Shown piece by piece: positions 63,303 to 64,000 of a stretch of DNA of 64,000 nt (positions are counted from its first letter, which is position 1; every line of letters begins with the position of its first letter). A program made the position numbers and the translations under genes. The DNA comes from Gammaproteobacteria bacterium. GTDB lineage: Bacteria; Pseudomonadota; Gammaproteobacteria; Burkholderiales; Burkholderiaceae_B. The notes beneath the pieces were generated by a model, which was given only the letters and a program-made list of their open reading frames with translations, did not search any database and was not told the DNA's origin. Location: assembly GCA_018815245.1 (NCBI GenBank), contig JAHIXK010000011.1:496001-560000 (forward strand). The letters run 5' to 3'.

Positions 63303-64000
63303 GTTGTCGAACCTCAGTGGTGTGCAAACGTCCAGTGGGCGAGTAAGTCTCTACCGTCAATGGAGTGATTTTTAAAGATGGAGGGTTAATCAGTACTTGC
63401 TGGTCAGTGAAAATGACAGTGCCAAAACCGCCAGAAGCGTAGGCACGGATTGGAGCGTCCAACTTTTGAGCCGGATCAACTGGTTGTGCATTGACGCGGG
63501 TTTCAACTGGTTTTTTCTCAGCTGGAAGTTCTGCAGATTCGGTGGGTGTGTCACCTTGGGAGGTCATTTCTGAAAATGAACTGATCCCTAACCACAAGGC
63601 ACCGATAAAGGCCAAGGCTCCAGCAGGAACACCATATTTAATGCCGGGATGATTCAAAATATTGCCGCGCTGATCAATGTTTTCTTCCTTAGCTTGCTGC
63701 CCTTCCTTTTTTAATGAATGACTTGAATACATCGGGAAAAACTTTGGGTCATAGGCACGAAATAATGACCTGAGCGGCTTGTCATGACGCTGTTGAGGGC
63801 CTGAATACACATCAATCCGGTATTTTTTTGCAGCACCAATCATGGTGAGCTTGGTCATGCGAAAGGTTTCCTCAATGACCCGGCGCACAGGTGGCCCAAT
63901 ATCCATGATGTCTTGCGTGACCAATGCAAGGTCACTTGACACACCGTTTTCGTCCAACATGTGACGGTGCATTCTCACGAAGTTCAAAATACGTTCAGGG
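63241..64000 (-). CDS. Zot/pI-family phage morphogenesis protein, C-terminal part
   Basis: The frame stays open to the window edge, so the N-terminal ATPase part with its Walker motifs is missing here. Seen: the tail of the Zot ATPase domain (MHRHMLDENGVSSDLALVTQ, then DIMDIGPPVRRVIEETFRMTK), one transmembrane helix (KYGVPAGALAFIGALWLGI) and a periplasmic C-terminus, the topology of pI. In phage assembly it docks with the secretin. The family's toxin name does not imply toxicity here. Confidence 0.85.
   Translation of the reverse strand, partial: PERILNFVRMHRHMLDENGVSSDLALVTQDIMDIGPPVRRVIEETFRMTKLTMIGAAKKYRIDVYSGPQQRHDKPLRSLFRAYDPKFFPMYSSHSLKKEGQQAKEENIDQRGNILNHPGIKYGVPAGALAFIGALWLGISSFSEMTSQGDTPTESAELPAEKKPVETRVNAQPVDPAQKLDAPIRAYASGGFGTVIFTDQQVLINPPSLKITPLTVETYSPTGRLHTTEVRQHVKKTGDNFMSSSPSLTGSK

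Larger units (their letters stand above)
61468..64000. mobile_element. End of a filamentous phage (inovirus) provirus, running off the window
   Basis: Minus-strand Zot/pI and pIV-secretin genes in the inoviral order, then a 94-residue orphan, bordered at 61468 by a dif-like sequence. Signs of foreign origin: AT-richer coding than the flanking genes and no relation to the neighbouring chemoreceptor. Left boundary is proposed; the right end is outside the window. Confidence 0.72.

Noticed and set aside
63241-64000. Reading the Zot-like protein as an enterotoxin
   Set aside because: The seen part has pI topology beside a phage secretin; the toxin activity of Vibrio Zot is not a property of the family.

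Overview
The window is chromosomal DNA of a Gram-negative betaproteobacterium. The evidence is Burkholderiales-type gene order (rpmF-plsX-fabHDG-acpP-fabF followed by rpoE-rseA-rseB-mucD-lepA-lepB-rnc-era-recO-pdxJ-acpS-nagZ; mltG-tmk-holB-pilZ-tatD; a DUF4936 gene beside ygfZ), outer-membrane and lipoprotein signals, and a moderate GC content (roughly mid-50s by eye). A Limnobacter-like organism would fit, but that is inference from memory of gene order. No rRNA, tRNA, CRISPR array or insertion sequence was seen.

Layout. 1-1.1 kb: an asparaginase, possibly cut at its start by the window edge. 1.1-7.9 kb (minus): a type I secretion operon (LapB-like ABC exporter, HlyD-like adaptor, an unrecognised Cys-rich one-Ig-domain protein that is the candidate cargo, and a TolC-like channel with an extra NTF2-like domain). 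8.0-11.9 kb (minus): moaA-fdhD-mobA-moeA for molybdopterin cofactor and formate dehydrogenase maturation. 12.0-21.2 kb (plus): DUF3305 and DUF3306 genes, then a formate dehydrogenase operon (polyferredoxin, TorD-like chaperone, small Tat protein, catalytic, Fe-S and cytochrome b subunits, small lipoprotein) preceded by an excellent sigma-54 promoter and a long inverted repeat. The two blocks work together: one makes and sulfurates the cofactor, the other builds a periplasmic respiratory formate dehydrogenase.

21.3-29.0 kb: rne (minus) with a long leader, rluC-HAD-Rieske-S49 peptidase (plus), rsmI-like and maf (minus). 29.1-39.6 kb: yceD-rpmF-fatty acid synthesis cluster and the sigma-E envelope-stress module. 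39.7-46.9 kb: the lepA-to-nagZ operon. 47-54.7 kb: mainly minus-strand housekeeping and redox genes (parvulin, bolA, yciB, msrB, selO, NRDE, DUF4936, ygfZ) around a plus-strand acyl-CoA synthetase. 54.9-59.4 kb: mltG-tmk-holB-pilZ-tatD-ankyrin. 59.4-61.1 kb: an Aer-like PAS chemoreceptor.

61.5-64.0 kb holds the end of a probable filamentous phage (inovirus) provirus: a Zot/pI morphogenesis protein running off the edge, a pIV-type secretin and a 94-residue orphan, bordered by a sequence with a strong XerC half-site that is a candidate dif-type attachment site. The phage edge and the type I secretion cluster are the accessory regions with the most unexplained content; the rest is largely conserved core genome.
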